NCBI RefSeq assembly: GCF_025149465.1
Contig: NZ_CP102275.1
Coordinates: forward strand, 1,116,001-1,180,000
Length of the DNA stretch: 64,000 nucleotides
Direction of reading: 5' to 3'
Origin: Thomasclavelia spiroformis DSM 1552
GTDB taxonomy: Bacteria; Bacillota_I; Bacilli_A; Erysipelotrichales; Coprobacillaceae
Numbering within the stretch: position 1 is the first letter of the stretch; each line of letters opens with the position of its first letter. The notes under the pieces were generated by a model. It was given only the letters and a program-made list of their open reading frames with translations, was not told the origin of the DNA and did not search any database. The position numbers and the translations under genes are program-made. Shown here piece after piece: positions 16,768 to 27,868 of this stretch.

Positions 16768-18215
16768 TTAATCAAATTCATCTGTTTCTTCATCAAATGA
16801 TGTTTCTAGATCATCTGATTTCATTTTTATTGAATCATTATATTCTATATTCAAATCATATTTTTCATATTTGTTTTGAGAGTACAGTATTCTATTTCGT
16901 GTACATTCAAAGTTCTGCATTCCATTACCGTTATATATAATCTTTTTTATGTAGTAATTTTTTCCTTCTATAGGACCATTTGATATTCTTCTGTTTCTAA
17001 CCCAAACAAATGAGTTTAATATTTCCTTTTTCCAATTATTGAGTGTATCGGCAACTTCTTTCATTTCTTCAATTTGAGAGTATCTGAATTGTTTGATGAT
17101 TGAATTTAATTCTTTTTCCATATCATAATCATTCATTTCATCTTTACTTATATTATCAAAAGATCTATATATAATTTCTTTAGCTTATAAGCTTTATTGA
17201 TTTCATCATCTATGAGTGTCAACTGATGCACAACTTCTGCTTGAGTTAAAGTATAATTTAATATTTTATCCTTTTTCAAAGTAAGATTATCTAAATCTTT
17301 TTTATTTTTAAGCAATAATTCAGAACGGTTTTTTAATAGACGATATTCCAATGAAGTTTTATCATTAGCATATTTACGCATGATTCTAATTCTAGTATTA
17401 TTGAGTTGATCATTAATGTATTTGATGACATGAAAATGATCAACAAGAAGCGTTGAATGAGGGAAATAGAGCTTTAATAACGGTTTAAAAGTATAGCTCA
17501 TATCTGTACAAATAAATTCAACAGCTTCTTTTTCTTTATTAGGGATATGAAAGAAATAGTCGACTGTGATTTCCTGTTTTCTTGATTTTAAAACATCGAT
17601 AATCAAATTATTTTCAAAATTCATGAGTATAGCTGGATATTTAAATTTAGTTTTTCTTGAGAAAAAGAATTCATCAATAAGAAGGATTCTAGGAAGCTGT
17701 TTTCTTTTTACTCTAACATACTTATCAAATAGATTAATAACTTGGGTAGTTGAAATGCCAAATCTTCGTCCTACTTGGGAATAGGTAGCTGTATAAGGTT
17801 TTAATTCATCTAAGATAGTTATAACAGCAGTTCTAGTCAAATTAGAATTTTTATAAACGATAGGATTATTTTCTACAAAATAAGAATGACAGTCCTTGCA
17901 TACATATTTTCTAAGTTTACAAACAATGAGAGTAGGTTTGCCATTAAAAGGACAACCAATCAAACAGGTTTTATAAAACCCTTTGCTTAAAAAATTGACT
18001 GAACCGCAGTTAGAACAACATTTGATAATTTTTTTAAATTTAATATATAGTTTATTTTGATTGAAATTAACTTCTAAATCCAAATCATCAACGATCTCAT
18101 CATCGAGGTCAAAGATCCTAAGTAAAACTTTTTTATTTTTATCTATGATATAGAGCAGCCAGATAAAAAATAGTATAGTAAAAAGGAGAGAAAAATACTC
18201 CCCATTAGATTTTAT
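16690..18215 (-). mobile_element. ISL3-family insertion sequence (copy 2, disrupted)
   Basis: A second ISL3-type element, related to the first only at family level. The ATGGGGAG block near 16742-16750 and its inverted partner near 18191-18210 mark the approximate ends. The transposase between them is frameshifted, so the copy should not move by itself. Confidence 0.6.
16768..18083 (-). pseudogene. ISL3 family transposase, frameshifted
   Basis: The N-terminal 311 residues (18083 down to 17148) contain the zinc-ribbon CCSNCGS, a second Cys pair (CKDC), the DDE aspartates in LLIDEFFFSRK and FICTDMSYTF, and HSTLLVDHFHVIKY. The C-terminal part (17136 down to 16768) carries the conserved RRISNGPIEGKNYYIK block. 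They are joined if one T is added to a TTTT tract (17161-17158 on the minus strand), giving LFDNISKDEMNDYD. The frame is open above 18083 (IFDLDDEIVDDL) but no ATG is seen, so translation would start at TTG 18083 or another non-ATG codon. Confidence 0.85.
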
Positions 18216-18240
18216 TTGTTTCTAGTTAAAAATACGGATG

Positions 18241-18269
18241 TTGCGATTGAAAATAATATAGTGTAGAAT
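18241..18269 (+). promoter_or_regulatory. Promoter of glnA
   Basis: TTGCGA (18241-18246), 17 bases, TAGAAT (18264-18269). The -10 context AGTGTAGAATG is identical to that of the pyrG promoter 1.9 kb downstream. Confidence 0.6.
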
Positions 18270-18331
18270 GTATGTAATAATTGCATTGTTTTAGATAGTT
18301 TAAAATGATTTTTGTATTTAAGGAGGATACT

Positions 18332-19573
18332 ATGGGATATAGTGAAGTAATTGAATTTGTTCAAGAAAATAATATTGAATTTATTAAATTAATGTTTTGT
18401 GATTTAACGGGGGTTACTAAAAACATTATTATTAGTGCTAAAGAAGTAAAAAAAGCTTTTAAATATGGGATTTCATTTGATGGTTCAAGTATTAAGGGAT
18501 TTGCAAATCTTGAAAAATCAGATTTGATTTTAATGCCAGATCCAACTACGATTAATGTTATACCATATAGCCCATATGAAGGAATGATGGTAGGTTTTTT
18601 TTGCGATATCTTTACACCTGATTACAAACCATATGAATTTGATAGTCGCTTGATTTTGAAAAATGCAGTTAATAAATGTTTAGAGTATGGATTCGAACCA
18701 AAAATTGGAACAGAATGTGAATTTTATTTATTTCAAACTGATGAAAAAGGGAATCCAACTAATGAACCGATTGACCAAGGCGGATATTTTGATATTTACC
18801 CTTTAGATAAAGGTGAAAAAATAAGACGTGAGATATGTTTAAGAATGGATGAAATGGGTTTAGATACTGAAACCTCTCACCATGAAAACGGACCAGGTCA
18901 AAATGAGATAGACTTTAAATATAGTGATGCTCTTTATGCTGCTGATTATTTTTTGATCTTTAAAAATATTGTTGAAACAGTTGCTGTAATTAATGGCTTA
19001 CACGCATCGTTTTTACCTAAGCCATTAATAAATGAAAGTGGAAATGGTTTACATATTAATCTTTCACTTACTAAAGATGGTCAAAATATTTTTAATCCGG
19101 AAAATTTCAAAAATTATCAATACGCTAAATATTTTATTTCTGGAATTTTAAATAGAACAATCGAAATGATGGCATTTTTATGTTCAACTGCTAACTCATA
19201 TCAACGTTTAGGTGAATTTTCAGCACCAAAGTATGTAAGCTGGTCACATCAAAACAGATCACAATTAATCAGAATTCCGGCAGCTAGAAAAGAATTTTCA
19301 AGAGTTGAATTAAGAGTTAGTGACCCTGTTATCAATCCATATATTGTTTTTGCGCTTGTTATTAATGCTGGCTTAAAGGGAATTGAAAATCAAGAAGAAT
19401 TAGTAGATGCGATTGATTTAGATTTGTATAATTTAGAAACTAATAATATTCATTTAAAAAAATTACCAGAAACTTTAAATGATTCATTAGAAATTATGAA
19501 AAATAGCAGTTTTATTAAAGAAGTTCTTGGTGAAAAATTAGTAGAAAAATATTATTTAATAAAAAAATTATAA
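18332..19573 (+). CDS. glnA: Glutamine synthetase, type I
   Basis: Makes glutamine from glutamate, ammonia and ATP; a cytosolic dodecamer. The 413-residue protein has the GS-I blocks: GSSIKGF (N-domain), the metal ligands in ECEFYLF, HHENGPGQNEIDF, the GNGLHINLSL ATP site, and NRSQLIRIP followed by RVELRVSDP. It is somewhat shorter than the usual ~444 residues. There is no adenylylation-site tyrosine context, so it is closer to the GS-I-alpha type. The position matching Bacillus Arg62 (in GFVRIEESD), which mediates feedback inhibition, is Asn here (GFANLEKSD). The ATG at 18332 follows AAGGAGG; an ATG at 18305 upstream lacks a site. An ANTAR regulator follows 19 bases later. Confidence 0.95.
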   Translation: MGYSEVIEFVQENNIEFIKLMFCDLTGVTKNIIISAKEVKKAFKYGISFDGSSIKGFANLEKSDLILMPDPTTINVIPYSPYEGMMVGFFCDIFTPDYKPYEFDSRLILKNAVNKCLEYGFEPKIGTECEFYLFQTDEKGNPTNEPIDQGGYFDIYPLDKGEKIRREICLRMDEMGLDTETSHHENGPGQNEIDFKYSDALYAADYFLIFKNIVETVAVINGLHASFLPKPLINESGNGLHINLSLTKDGQNIFNPENFKNYQYAKYFISGILNRTIEMMAFLCSTANSYQRLGEFSAPKYVSWSHQNRSQLIRIPAARKEFSRVELRVSDPVINPYIVFALVINAGLKGIENQEELVDAIDLDLYNLETNNIHLKKLPETLNDSLEIMKNSSFIKEVLGEKLVEKYYLIKKL

Positions 19574-19592
19574 TTAACTAGGAGGTGATAAA

Positions 19593-20159
19593 GTGAATGG
19601 GATATTAGTAATTTGTTGTGATCATAAAAATTTATTAATGATAAAAGAAGTATTATTTAAGCTAAAATCACAAAATATTTTTTATGTCGAAAATATTGAT
19701 AAAGCTAAAAAAATGATGCTTGAGCAACATTTTGAATTAATAATCGTTGATTCTACTTTATCATCAAAAAACTATATTGATTTTGTAAAAAATGTTATTA
19801 AAGTTACTAATAGTCAAGTACTATTAATGTTAAAAAGCGAATTTTATGAAAATATCGCTTATGAACTAGAACAAATGGGAATATATACTTTACCTAAACC
19901 ATATAATCGTACAACATTATTTAATGTTTTAAGAATGTGTAGTGTTTCAATTAGAAATATTAATAAAGTAAAAAATGAAATCAATAAATTGCAAAAACGT
20001 CTAGTAGCATTAAAATTAGTAAATCAAGCTAAACTTATCCTAATTCAAAAATTTAATATGGATGAAGATGAAGCTCATCATTTTATTGAAAAAAAAGCAA
20101 TGGATTATCAAACAACTAAAATTATTATCGCAAAAAAAATAATTAATAAATATGGATAA
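19593..20159 (+). CDS. ANTAR-domain response-regulator-like antiterminator
   Basis: A 188-residue protein. The N-terminal two-thirds look like a degenerate receiver domain (VICCDHKN, LIIVDSTLS, LPKPYN with the receiver KP). The C-terminal ~60 residues form the three-helix ANTAR fold (LQKRLVALKLVNQAKLILIQ ... DEDEAHHFIEKKAMD). ANTAR proteins bind paired RNA hairpins with A1/G4 hexaloops and block terminators. Translation starts at a GTG after AGGAGGTGAT. The glnA-ANTAR pairing is common in Clostridia and relatives and points to nitrogen control. A terminator with an ANTAR-like hexaloop hairpin lies directly downstream, before pyrG. Confidence 0.9.
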   Translation: MNGILVICCDHKNLLMIKEVLFKLKSQNIFYVENIDKAKKMMLEQHFELIIVDSTLSSKNYIDFVKNVIKVTNSQVLLMLKSEFYENIAYELEQMGIYTLPKPYNRTTLFNVLRMCSVSIRNINKVKNEINKLQKRLVALKLVNQAKLILIQKFNMDEDEAHHFIEKKAMDYQTTKIIIAKKIINKYG

Positions 20160-20164
20160 ATTTA

Positions 20165-20193
20165 TTGACAAATAAGTTATTACAGTGTAGAAT
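20165..20193 (+). promoter_or_regulatory. Promoter of the pyrG operon
   Basis: A perfect -35 TTGACA (20165-20170), exactly 17 bases, and TAGAAT (20188-20193). Transcription would start at about 20200, giving a ~90-base leader before pyrG. Confidence 0.85.
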
Positions 20194-20202
20194 GCCACGT
20201 AG

Positions 20203-20261
20203 AAAGACAAAGGCGTCTTTAAGAAATACCTTTTTAAGGTTATCTTAAAGTCGCCTTTTTT
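20203..20261 (+). promoter_or_regulatory. Transcription attenuator in the pyrG leader
   Basis: Terminator: AAGGCG (20210-20215) pairs with CGCCTT (20252-20257), and CTTTAAGA (20217-20224) pairs with TCTTAAAG (20243-20250), followed by a T-run. Competing hairpin: AAAGAC (20203-20208) and GTCTTT (20215-20220) pair perfectly around the hexaloop AAAGGC, using up the terminator's 5' arm. The hexaloop has A at position 1 and G at position 4, like ANTAR targets. A second such hairpin is not visible. There is no GGG start as in the CTP-sensing Bacillus pyrG attenuator. Confidence 0.72.
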
Positions 20262-20289
20262 CTTGTAAATCATAAAAAGGAGATGATAG

Positions 20290-21902
<1,613 letters not shown>

Positions 21903-21903
<1 letters not shown>

Positions 21904-23321
21904 TGGCTATTAACGAAGAATGTGGAGTTTTTGGTGTATATTCGCCAAATAAAAGTGATCTTGCTAATATTGTATATTATGGATTGTATGCTTTGCAGCA
22001 TCGAGGTCAAGAATCTTGTGGCATTGTAGTAAATCAAGATGGTGTATTTTACAGTCATAAAGATTTAGGTTTATTAAATGATGTGTTTTCTAAAGATAAA
22101 TTAATGAATTTTCCTGAAGCAAACATGGCAGTTGGTCATGTTCGTTATGGAACAACCGGGAAAACCAATCGTAATAATTGTCAACCAATTGAAGTAAACC
22201 ATCAAAAAGGAAAAATGGCTTTGGCTCATAATGGTAATTTAAGTAATGCTTTTGAATTACGTAATGAGTTAGAATTATCAGGAGCAATTTTTCATTCTAC
22301 AAGTGATACCGAAACAATTGCTTATATCGTTACTAAAGAAAGACTTAAAACTAATACGATTGAAGATGCTTTAAGCCAAGCCATGAAACAATTAGATGGA
22401 GCCTATTCATTGATTTTAATGTCTTCACAAAAATTAATCTGTGCTCGTGATGCTTATGGTTTTAGACCACTTTGTTATGGTATAAGTGAAGACGGGATGT
22501 ATGTCGTCGCTTCTGAAAGCTGTGCTTTAAAAGCAGTTGGTGCTAGTTTTGTTAGAGATATTGAACCTGGAGAAATTGTTATTTTTAGTGAAGATGGTGT
22601 AATTTCTAGAAAAGAACATTGCAAGACAAAAAAGAAAAAAACATGTATTTTTGAATATATCTATTTTGCTAGGGGAGATTCAGTTATTGATGGTGTTTCG
22701 GTTCATCATTCAAGAAAAGAAGCTGGAAGACTTTTAGCAAAATATCATCCGGTTGATGGTGATGTTGTAATTGGTGTACCTGATTCGGGAATAGATGCTG
22801 CCCTTGGATACAGTCAAGAATCTAAAATTCCTTATGAAATTGGTTTTATTAAAAATAAATATATTGGACGAACATTTATTTCGCCAGGACAGTCTTCAAG
22901 ACTTAATCAAGTAAAAATTAAATTAAGTGTTATTGAAGAAAATGTTCGAGATAAAAGAGTTATTTTGATTGATGATTCAATTGTTCGCGGAACAACTAGT
23001 GGCTTGATTGTTAAATTATTAAAAGAAGCTGGAGCTAAAGAAGTTCATATGCGTATATCTTCGCCACCATTTTTATATCCGTGCTATTACGGTACTGATA
23101 TTGATTCTAGTGAGCATTTAATTGCCTGTAAACATAGTGTTGAAGAAATTGGAAATATTATTGGTGTTGATTCACTTGGTTATTTACCGGTTAATGAACT
23201 TAAATCACTAATTAATAGTGAGGATTATTGTAGTTCATGTTTTGATGGTAATTATCCAACTAAAATACCTAGTGATACAAGAAAAGATCGTTTTGAAAAA
23301 CCGTTATTAAAAGAAAAGTAG
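21903..23321 (+). CDS. purF: Amidophosphoribosyltransferase
   Basis: First committed step of purine synthesis: PRPP plus glutamine gives phosphoribosylamine. The 472-residue protein starts MAINEE before Cys7, which becomes the N-terminal nucleophile after propeptide removal (CGVFGVY). The glutaminase blocks ALQHRGQES and VGHVRYGTTG follow. The PRPP-binding loop is VILIDDSIVRGTTSG. Late cysteines (YCSSCFDGNYP) fit the [4Fe-4S] type of Bacillus. The ATG overlaps the pyrG stop by one base (TAATG), which implies translational coupling. A lone purine gene inside a pyrimidine operon is unusual but ties the two pathways' glutamine use together. Confidence 0.96.
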
Positions 23322-23331
23322 TGAGGTAAAT

Positions 23332-24420
23332 ATGGAATATAATAAAAAGATAATTTTAGAAGATGGTAGTGAATATTACGGCAGAAGTTTTGGTGCCGAT
23401 AATGAACGAGTTTGTGAAATCGTTTTTAATACATCAATGGTAGGATATCAAGAAATTATTTCTGATCCTTCATATACATATCAAGCAGTAGTCATGACTT
23501 ATCCGCTAATTGGTAATTATGGAATAAATGATGATGATTTTGAAACTTCTATTCCTACAATTGGAGGTTTAATTGTAAGAGAATATAATGATTTTCCATC
23601 AAATTTTCGCAGTTCGTCAACGCTTTTTAAAATAATGGAAAAATATCATATTCCAGGTATTTATGGAGTTGATACTAGAAAAATTACAAGGTCAATTAGA
23701 GAACTTGGAAGTAGAAAAGTATTAATAACATCAATTGATACGCCATTAGAAAAAGGTTTAGAAATTTTAAAAAATAGTGAGATTTTACATGATGCTGTTA
23801 GTAAAGTAAGTACTAAACAAATATGGCATGGTGATGTTGAAAATGAAAAATATCATGTTGTAGCAATTGACTGTGGAATTAAACATAATATTATTAGATC
23901 TTTAAATAAATTAAGATGTAAAGTTACGATCGTTCCTTACAATACAACTTCTAGTGAGATTGAAAAGCTAAATCCTGATGGAATCTTTATTTCAAATGGT
24001 CCTGGCGATCCTCAAGATGTAATGGCTGTAGTTAATACAATTAGAAATTTAATAGGGAAATACCCAATTTTTGGAATTTGTTTAGGACATCAAATTGTTA
24101 GTCTTGCATATGGAGCAAAAACTTACAAAATGAAATTTGGTCATCGTGGAGCTAATCATCCTGTTAAAAATTTATTTACAAATAAAGTTGAAATCACTTC
24201 ACAAAATCATTCCTATGCCGTAGATAATGATAGTCTTAAACAGACTGATTTAGAGATTACGCATATTAATTTATTAGATAATACAATTGAAGGTGTAAGA
24301 TCACTTAAAGATAAAGTCTTTAGTGTACAATATCATCCTGAAAGTGCTCCAGGACCTCAAGATAGTGCATATTTATTTGATACGTTTATTCAATTAATGG
24401 AGGAAGAAAAAAATGCCTAA
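23332..24420 (+). CDS. carA: Carbamoyl-phosphate synthase, small (glutaminase) subunit
   Basis: Hydrolyses glutamine and passes ammonia to CarB. The 362-residue protein has the N-terminal CarA domain ([11 protein letters not shown]) and the class I glutaminase with Cys in FGICLGHQ, the GPGDP loop ([11 protein letters not shown]) and the HPES catalytic motif. GAGGTA precedes the ATG. It overlaps carB by 8 bases. Confidence 0.97.
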   Translation: MEYNKKIILEDGSEYYGRSFGADNERVCEIVFNTSMVGYQEIISDPSYTYQAVVMTYPLIGNYGINDDDFETSIPTIGGLIVREYNDFPSNFRSSSTLFKIMEKYHIPGIYGVDTRKITRSIRELGSRKVLITSIDTPLEKGLEILKNSEILHDAVSKVSTKQIWHGDVENEKYHVVAIDCGIKHNIIRSLNKLRCKVTIVPYNTTSSEIEKLNPDGIFISNGPGDPQDVMAVVNTIRNLIGKYPIFGICLGHQIVSLAYGAKTYKMKFGHRGANHPVKNLFTNKVEITSQNHSYAVDNDSLKQTDLEITHINLLDNTIEGVRSLKDKVFSVQYHPESAPGPQDSAYLFDTFIQLMEEEKNA

Positions 24421-27400
24421 AAGAACAGATATAAAAAAAGTTTTAGTGATTGGTTCAGGGCCAATTGTCATTGGGCAAGCAGCTGAATTTGATTATGCGG
24501 GAACACAAGCATGTTTAGCATTAAAAGAAGAAGGATATGAAGTCGTATTGTGTAATTGTAATCCAGCAACAATTATGACAGATACAACTATTGCAGATAA
24601 AGTTTATATGGAACCACTAACTTTGGAATTTATCGCTAAAATCATTCGTTATGAACGTCCCGATGCTATCTTACCTGGAATTGGTGGTCAAACAGGACTA
24701 AATCTAGCAATGCAATTAGAAAAAAAGGGTATTCTAAAAGAATGCCAAGTTGAATTATTAGGAACAAGAAGTAAAAGTATTGAACAGGCTGAAGACCGTG
24801 AGTTATTTAAAGAATTGTGTACTAATTTAAATGAGCCAGTATTACCATCAGATATTGCAAATTCAATTGAAGAAGGAATTGAAGTAGCAAAAAAAATCGG
24901 GTATCCCGTAGTTTTAAGACCAGCCTTTACACTTGGTGGAACTGGTGGTGGATTTGCTGATGATGAAAAAGAATTAAAGAGTTTAATAAAACATGCATTA
25001 ACATTATCACCAACTCATCAGGTATTAATTGAAAAAAGTATTAAGGGCTATAAAGAAATTGAATATGAAGTAATTAGAGATAAAAATGATTCAGCAATTA
25101 CAGTATGTAATATGGAAAACTTAGATCCAGTAGGAATTCATACCGGCGATTCAATCGTTGTATGTCCTTCACAAACATTAACTAACAAAGAATATCATAT
25201 GTTAAGAGATAGTGCTTTAAAAATCATTAGAGCATTAGAAATCGAAGGTGGTTGTAATGTTCAATTTGCTTTAGATCCTAAGTCATTTCAATATTATTTA
25301 ATTGAAGTAAATCCTCGTGTTTCTCGTTCAAGTGCCTTAGCTTCAAAAGCAAGTGGTTATCCAATTGCTCGAGTATCAGCAAAAATTGGAATTGGGATGA
25401 CGCTTGATGAAATAATGCTTGCTAATACACCAGCATTATTTGAACCAGCTTTAGATTATATTGTAACTAAAATGCCAAGATTTCCATTTGATAAATTTGC
25501 AGATGCCAATAATTCATTAAATACCCAAATGAAAGCTACTGGTGAAGTCATGGCTATTGGTAGATCATTTGAAGAAAGTCTATTAAAAGCAATTCGTTCA
25601 CTAGAAATTGGTTTAGAGCATATTTATAATAGTAAATTTGATGAGTATAGTAATGAACAATTATTAGAGTATATTAAAATTGGTACTGATGATCGTATTT
25701 ATGCAATTGCGGCTTTATTAAGAAATAAGATTGACATAAATACAATTGCTAATCTTACAGCAATTGATATGTTCTTTTTAAAGAAAATAGAAAATATTAT
25801 TGAACAAGAAATTAAATTAAAAGAAAATCCATTAAATATTGAAATTCTTAAAGAAGCTAAACAAATGGGCTTTAGTGACAAAATAATTGGTCAATATTGG
25901 CATCAAAATGAACTTGACATTAGAAACTTAAGAAAAGAAAACAACATTTTACCAGTATATAAAATGATCGATAGTTGTGCTTCAGAGTTTTCTAGTTATA
26001 TTCCATATTTTTATTCAACATATGAAGATGAAAATGAATCAATTGTTTCTAAAAAAGAAAAAATTATTGTTCTAGGATCTGGTCCAATTCGAATTGGTCA
26101 AGGGGTTGAATTTGATTATTCAACAGTTCATGCCGTTTCAACAATTAAAAATGCAGGTTATGAAGCAATTATTATTAATAATAATCCAGAAACAGTGTCA
26201 ACTGATTATACATGTTCCGATAAATTATATTTTGAACCATTATGTGTTGAAGACGTAATGAATATCATTGAACTAGAAAAACCAATTGGCGTGATTGCAA
26301 CTTTAGGAGGACAAACAGCTATCAACTTAGCTAATCCATTAAGTGAATTAGGTGTTAAGTTAATTGGAACTGATTGTACAGGAATTGAAAGAGCTGAAAA
26401 TCGTGATGTTTTTGAAAAATTACTTGATAAATTAAATATTCCTCAAGCTAAAGGAAAGGCTGTTACTAATGTTTTTGATGGTTTAGAGGTTGCTAGTGAA
26501 ATTGGATATCCAGTTTTAGTAAGACCAAGTTTTGTACTTGGTGGAAGAGCAATGCAAATTATCAATAACGATGAACAGTTAAAACATTATTTAAAAACTG
26601 CAGTAGAAATCGATGAAGATAAACCGGTTTTAGTTGATAAATATATTAGAGGTAAAGAAGTTGAAGTTGATGCTATTTGTGATGGTAAAGATGTATTTAT
26701 TCCTGGAATAATGGAATTAGTTGAAAGAACTGGGATTCATTCTGGAGATTCAATTAGTGTTTATCCAACTTTTAGTATTAGTGAAAAGGTAAAAAATACG
26801 ATTAAAGAGTATACGACTAAGCTAGGATTAGGAATTGGTATTATTGGTTTGTTTAATATCCAATTTATCGTTGATAAGGATGAAAATGTGTATATTATCG
26901 AAGTAAATCCTAGATCATCAAGAACAGTGCCATTTTTATCAAAAGTTACAAAATATAGCTTAGCTGATATTGCTACATATGTTATTTTAGGTAAAAGTTT
27001 AAAAGAACAAGGTATTATCGAAATGTCGCCTGAACACGCTAAAAAGTATTATGTAAAAGTACCAACATTCTCATTTTCTAAATTAAGTGGAATGGATACT
27101 TACCTATCACCAGAAATGAAATCTACTGGTGAAGCAATTGGTTATGATAAAAAACTACACCGTGCAATGTATAAAGCCTTAATCGCTTCAGGAATGTCAG
27201 TAGCCAATTATGGAACAATTTTTGTTACAATTGCTAATGAAGATAAAGAAGAAGCATTACCACTGATTAAAAGATTCTATGATATGGGATTTAATATTGA
27301 AGCCACTGTCGGTACGGCTAATTTCTTAAAAGAAAAAGGAATAAAAACAAGAATTAGAAAGAAAATTAGTGAAGGTAGTAATGAGATCCTAGAATCAATT

Positions 27401-27595
27401 CGTGCTGGTTATGTAAGTTATGTAATTAATACTCGTTCAACGATGTCATCACCTTCATCAAATAGCGATGGGGTAATTATTAGACAATGTGCTATTCAAA
27501 ATGGAGTAACGGTGTTAACATCCTTAGATACTGTAAAAGTAATTTTAGATGTTTTGGAAGAGACAACGATTAGTATTTCTAAAATAAATGATTAG
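24413..27595 (+). CDS. carB: Carbamoyl-phosphate synthase, large subunit
   Basis: Makes carbamoyl phosphate for pyrimidines and arginine from bicarbonate, ammonia and 2 ATP. The 1060-residue protein has two homologous ATP-grasp halves, starting at [20 protein letters not shown] and [16 protein letters not shown]. Each has its metal-binding EVNPR motif ([11 protein letters not shown] and [10 protein letters not shown]). The C-terminal ~130 residues are the MGS-like allosteric domain that binds UMP/ornithine-type effectors. Length is normal. It is the last gene of the operon, followed by a terminator. Confidence 0.97.
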   Translation: MPKRTDIKKVLVIGSGPIVIGQAAEFDYAGTQACLALKEEGYEVVLCNCNPATIMTDTTIADKVYMEPLTLEFIAKIIRYERPDAILPGIGGQTGLNLAMQLEKKGILKECQVELLGTRSKSIEQAEDRELFKELCTNLNEPVLPSDIANSIEEGIEVAKKIGYPVVLRPAFTLGGTGGGFADDEKELKSLIKHALTLSPTHQVLIEKSIKGYKEIEYEVIRDKNDSAITVCNMENLDPVGIHTGDSIVVCPSQTLTNKEYHMLRDSALKIIRALEIEGGCNVQFALDPKSFQYYLIEVNPRVSRSSALASKASGYPIARVSAKIGIGMTLDEIMLANTPALFEPALDYIVTKMPRFPFDKFADANNSLNTQMKATGEVMAIGRSFEESLLKAIRSLEIGLEHIYNSKFDEYSNEQLLEYIKIGTDDRIYAIAALLRNKIDINTIANLTAIDMFFLKKIENIIEQEIKLKENPLNIEILKEAKQMGFSDKIIGQYWHQNELDIRNLRKENNILPVYKMIDSCASEFSSYIPYFYSTYEDENESIVSKKEKIIVLGSGPIRIGQGVEFDYSTVHAVSTIKNAGYEAIIINNNPETVSTDYTCSDKLYFEPLCVEDVMNIIELEKPIGVIATLGGQTAINLANPLSELGVKLIGTDCTGIERAENRDVFEKLLDKLNIPQAKGKAVTNVFDGLEVASEIGYPVLVRPSFVLGGRAMQIINNDEQLKHYLKTAVEIDEDKPVLVDKYIRGKEVEVDAICDGKDVFIPGIMELVERTGIHSGDSISVYPTFSISEKVKNTIKEYTTKLGLGIGIIGLFNIQFIVDKDENVYIIEVNPRSSRTVPFLSKVTKYSLADIATYVILGKSLKEQGIIEMSPEHAKKYYVKVPTFSFSKLSGMDTYLSPEMKSTGEAIGYDKKLHRAMYKALIASGMSVANYGTIFVTIANEDKEEALPLIKRFYDMGFNIEATVGTANFLKEKGIKTRIRKKISEGSNEILESIRAGYVSYVINTRSTMSSPSSNSDGVIIRQCAIQNGVTVLTSLDTVKVILDVLEETTISISKIND

Positions 27596-27617
27596 AGAAA
27601 CTTTTAGTTTCTCTTTT
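27594..27617 (+). terminator. Terminator of the pyrG-purF-carAB operon
   Basis: GAGAAAC and GTTTCTC pair around TTTTA and are followed by TTTTTG, directly after the carB stop. Confidence 0.85.
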
Positions 27618-27714
27618 TGTGTTATTAGAAAAATAATTTATATGTAATATAAATATTTTAAAGTAAATTTTATAATTTTTTACTAAAAATATAAAATTAG
27701 TAATGAATGAAAAC

Positions 27715-27743
27715 TTGACAATTATTTATATTCAAGGTATGAT
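27715..27743 (+). promoter_or_regulatory. Promoter of the riboswitch-MATE transcript
   Basis: Perfect TTGACA (27715-27720), exactly 17 bases, TATGAT (27738-27743). Start near 27750. Confidence 0.8.
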
Positions 27744-27749
27744 GTTTTC

Positions 27750-27850
27750 TGCTTAAAACAATATAACTAAAACCCTATGGGGTGTGGATTTTTCAAATTT
27801 AATTATATTTTCGCCACACAGTTTCCTATTTAGGAATGTGTGGTATTTTT
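27750..27850 (+). promoter_or_regulatory. Candidate guanidine-IV (mepA-type) riboswitch with terminator
   Basis: The leader before a MepA-like MATE gene has a short aptamer-sized region containing the hairpin ACCC-TAT-GGGGT (27772-27783). A terminator follows: CCACACA (27814-27820) pairs with TGTGTGG (27837-27843), the inner arms are TTCCT/AGGAA, and TATTTTT comes next. The antiterminator arm GTGTGG (27782-27787) can pair with CCACAC of the terminator. This two-state layout shows ligand- or factor-controlled attenuation. The small size and a MATE exporter downstream fit the guanidine-IV class. I could not check the consensus, so the ligand is an inference. Confidence 0.55.
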
Positions 27851-27868
27851 ATTTTATGGGAGGTTATT

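Noticed and set aside
20172-20242. Second ANTAR hairpin next to the AAAGGC loop
   Set aside because: Neither the ACC/GGT stem at 20228-20240 nor any stem upstream gives a hexaloop with A1 and G4.
27721-27868. Purine, TPP, preQ1 or SAM riboswitch before the MATE gene
   Set aside because: None of their conserved core sequences is visible in the leader.
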